DNA from: Novipirellula artificiosorum
GTDB taxonomy: Bacteria; Planctomycetota; Planctomycetia; Pirellulales; Pirellulaceae
Direction of reading: 5' to 3'
Length of the DNA stretch: 64,000 bases
Assembly (NCBI RefSeq): GCF_007860135.1
Contig: NZ_SJPV01000006.1
Span: forward strand, 124,001-188,000
Positions 62,631 through 64,000 of the stretch are shown here, piece by piece. The stretch's first letter is position 1; every line of letters begins with the position of its first letter. The notes below the pieces were generated by a model. It was given only the letters and a program-made list of their open reading frames with translations, did no database searches and had not been told where the DNA came from. A program made the translations under genes and the position numbers.

Positions 62631-62781
62631 CTCCTTCGACAAAGGCATACCGCTTGAGAAGGCGGGGCGCAAAGCCACGGGTCCGTGAGTGAATGGTGTT
62701 CGTTCTTCGTAGCGAGCACGGTTGCTTCAGGAAAGCCGAGCTGCCGGGGTGAACGAGGAGTCGAGAGCTTACGGGTTTTTT
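62631..62781 (+). promoter_or_regulatory. GEMM-I (cyclic di-GMP class I type) riboswitch with overlapping terminator candidate
   Basis: The aptamer core matches the GEMM-I consensus: AAAGGCATACC (62641-62651), a stem CCGCTT/AGGCGG capped by the GNRA tetraloop GAGA (62656-62659), the highly conserved GGCGCAAAGCCACGGGTC (62666-62683), an extended second stem, and AGCCGAGCTGCC (62734-62745). Closing stem CTCCTTCG (62631-62638) pairs with CGAGGAG (62754-62760). CCGAGCT (62736-62742) can alternatively pair with AGCTTACGG (62766-62774) directly before GTTTTTT, a terminator competing with the aptamer. Known GEMM-I RNAs sense cyclic di-GMP, and a variant senses cGAMP. The Flp pilin gene is 153 bases downstream. 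Confidence 0.85.
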
Positions 62782-62934
62782 CGACGAATGGTTTACCAAG
62801 GAGCGTTAAACGAACGTCGGAGACGAGACTGCCCTTCGTTAGGGTCGTTTCACGTCGAATCGATCTTTACTTAGTTGTCGTCGTTGTGGGTCCCCCACCT
62901 AGACGATCCACATCTCACTCGCGAGGAGAGAGAC

Positions 62935-63117
62935 ATGAAGAGTTTTGCTGAAGGTATTGTTAACTTCCTGAAAGAAGAAGATGGCCCAACTGCGGTTGAA
63001 TACGCTGTCATGCTTGCTTTGATCGTTGTCGTTTGCTTGGCAGCAGTTGGTACCATCGGTACGAACTCGAAAGCCAAGTTCGAAGAAGTCGGCACGGCAA
63101 TCGGCGGTGGATCCTGA
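62935..63117 (+). CDS. flp: Flp-family type IVb pilin
   Basis: A 60-residue prepilin. The leader ends in KEEDG, followed by PTAVEYAVMLALIVVVCLAAVG: cleavage after Gly with the mature Glu5-Tyr6 pair is the Flp hallmark, here in VEYAV. The short length and single hydrophobic helix fit Flp pilins of the tight-adherence (Tad) system. GAGGAGAGA lies just before ATG 62935. The processing enzyme gene is downstream in the same window, and expression is probably controlled by the riboswitch in the leader. Confidence 0.93.
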   Translation: MKSFAEGIVNFLKEEDGPTAVEYAVMLALIVVVCLAAVGTIGTNSKAKFEEVGTAIGGGS

Positions 63118-63123
63118 TCCATT

Positions 63124-63201
63124 GCCGCTACTTCGGTAGTGGCCTGACCAACAGAATTCCACGCAGACTCTGGCATCGATCGCGCCCGCGGTCGGTGCCA
63201 G
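63124..63201 (+). promoter_or_regulatory. Two very stable hairpins downstream of the pilin gene
   Basis: Hairpin 1: GCCGCTAC-TTCG-GTAGTGGC (63124-63143), UUCG tetraloop. Hairpin 2: from CTGGCA (63170) to TGCCAG (63201), nearly all 32 bases paired. Neither is followed by a T-run. They may stabilise or delimit the pilin message relative to downstream genes; this is inference. Confidence 0.5.
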
Positions 63202-63328
63202 CTGCTTGGGTTCGCTTGTTTGATACGTGCCTGACGGCAAACACGCGGGATGCCAACCGACAAGCGGTGCTTGCATCTTCAAGAAATTACAAAATGTCCC
63301 GGATTGAGAGAGACGGGAGAACCTACCT

Positions 63329-63439
63329 ATGAATTACCCACTGATTCCAGCCGACGCAGCAGCTTACGCTTGGCAACTTTCCTGTTGTTTCGTCACGTTG
63401 CTGTTTGCAATGTTCAGCTGGATGGTTGGCCCTCGCTAG
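63329..63439 (+). CDS. Small single-pass membrane protein candidate (36 residues)
   Basis: A short frame starting MNYPLIPADAAAYAW and continuing as one hydrophobic helix (LSCCFVTLLFAMFSWMV) ending GPR. A GGGAGA ribosome-like site lies 12 bases upstream. Position between the pilin and prepilin peptidase genes supports a real small gene, but the length makes chance possible. Nothing else is visible in 63440-63612. Confidence 0.45.
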   Translation: MNYPLIPADAAAYAWQLSCCFVTLLFAMFSWMVGPR

Positions 63440-63612
63440 TTGAAGCGAGGCATAAAACCGGTTTCCAAATCCAGCCACGCTCCTCGTGGCGCGACAGCAA
63501 CCTAGCGAAGATCACCCGCTGACCCGCGGTTGCACTCCGATCGAATCGGCTCGCTCACCAAAGACCTTTACCGCACACCTTCACAGCAAACATTCTCGGG
63601 GAAGAACGACAC

Positions 63613-64000
63613 ATGGATACTCTGTTTCACGGCATGGCCGAACACTGGACGGTTTGGTTTGTTACCGTCGTTTTGATCATCGCTGCAGTGATTGATGGCG
63701 CGATTCTAAAGGTGCCAAACTGGTTAACGTTCCCCTTTATCCTCTGCGGCTGGGTTCACTGGACCCTGCAATCCGGGATTCACGGATTCGGTTTCAGCCT
63801 ACTCGGCACCTTTGTTGGCATGATGTTGTTGTTGGTGCTCCGAAATGTCGGTGGCATGGGCGGCGGCGACGTGAAACTGCTCGCCGGCGTGGGCGCTTGG
63901 CTCGGAGCGATCGTCACGTTGTGGGCCTTCGCAGCGACTGCGATCGTCGGCGGGGTGATGGCGTTGTTTATGATTCTCGCCAGTGGCCAGTGGCACAAGC
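63613..64000 (+). CDS. tadV: A24-family prepilin peptidase TadV/CpaA-like (cut by window end)
   Basis: The first 129 residues of a polytopic membrane aspartyl protease. Catalytic aspartates are in VIDGAILKVPNWLTFP (Asp28) and GMGGGDVKLLAGVGAW, the G-x-G-D motif of type IV leader peptidases of the short CpaA/TadV form. It removes the leader of Flp prepilins at the inner membrane. ATG 63613 follows a GAAGAACG stretch. The frame stays open to the window edge, so the C-terminus is missing. It confirms that a Tad pilus locus continues to the right. Confidence 0.9.
   Translation, partial: MDTLFHGMAEHWTVWFVTVVLIIAAVIDGAILKVPNWLTFPFILCGWVHWTLQSGIHGFGFSLLGTFVGMMLLLVLRNVGGMGGGDVKLLAGVGAWLGAIVTLWAFAATAIVGGVMALFMILASGQWHK

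Noticed and set aside
1..64000. tRNA, rRNA or CRISPR array
   Set aside because: No cloverleaf-like, rRNA-like or regularly spaced direct-repeat sequence was noticed; a dedicated tRNA and CRISPR scan would be needed to be certain.

Overview
The window looks like a chromosomal segment of a planctomycete of the Pirellulaceae (Rhodopirellula-like). The evidence is gene content: secreted sulfatases, a Tat-exported Gfo/Idh oxidoreductase, a PQQ-like propeller protein, a very large secretin with tandem N-domains, the ATP-grasp/alpha-E/transglutaminase cluster, monomeric isocitrate dehydrogenase and a Flp pilus locus. Housekeeping genes are scattered singly among these. I saw no rRNA, tRNA, CRISPR array or transposase gene.

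Layout. 1-5704: larE (cut by the left edge) behind a propeller protein, then a GNAT-like protein, hisH, an unknown protein and a solitary DNA methyltransferase. 5885-14399: thrS, a convergent HerA-like ATPase, two tandem purine nucleoside phosphorylases and a two-gene pair resembling separated, partly degenerate glutamate synthase domains. 14391-23896: a five-gene minus-strand cluster of circularly permuted ATP-grasp, alpha-E and transglutaminase/DUF2126 proteins, a system known mainly from computational prediction. 24331-29138: a giant secretin translationally coupled to a lipoprotein. 29238-34356: tsaB, two tandem metallophosphoesterases, tgt and a glycosyltransferase.

34403-45790: two small proteins, a Gfo/Idh oxidoreductase, metY with a MetX-MetW fusion, an unknown protein, a sulfatase, monomeric icd and a small hydrolase. 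46015-48978: a BlaI-like repressor and M56 protease pair with two matching operator dyads. 49007-54959: an FkbM methyltransferase, then ligA, uvrC and hflX. 55263-60602: an operon of sulfatase, FMN-binding protein and a NapH-NapG-like polyferredoxin fusion. 60604-62281: a receiver/ATPase-fold regulator and an Hpt protein, separated by a MITE-like element. 62509-64000: the start of a Flp/Tad pilus locus, preceded by what reads as a GEMM-I (cyclic di-GMP class I) riboswitch.

Several parts may work together. The pilin gene sits behind a second-messenger riboswitch, next to phosphorelay genes and a prepilin peptidase, which suggests second-messenger control of surface attachment. The ATP-grasp cluster carries two sets of ligase, helical partner and transglutaminase, suggesting two related amide-bond chemistries. 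The sulfatase operon pairs a hydrolase with a membrane electron-transfer module that resembles a split NosR/NapGH system. All functional statements come from motif reading; no database search was possible.
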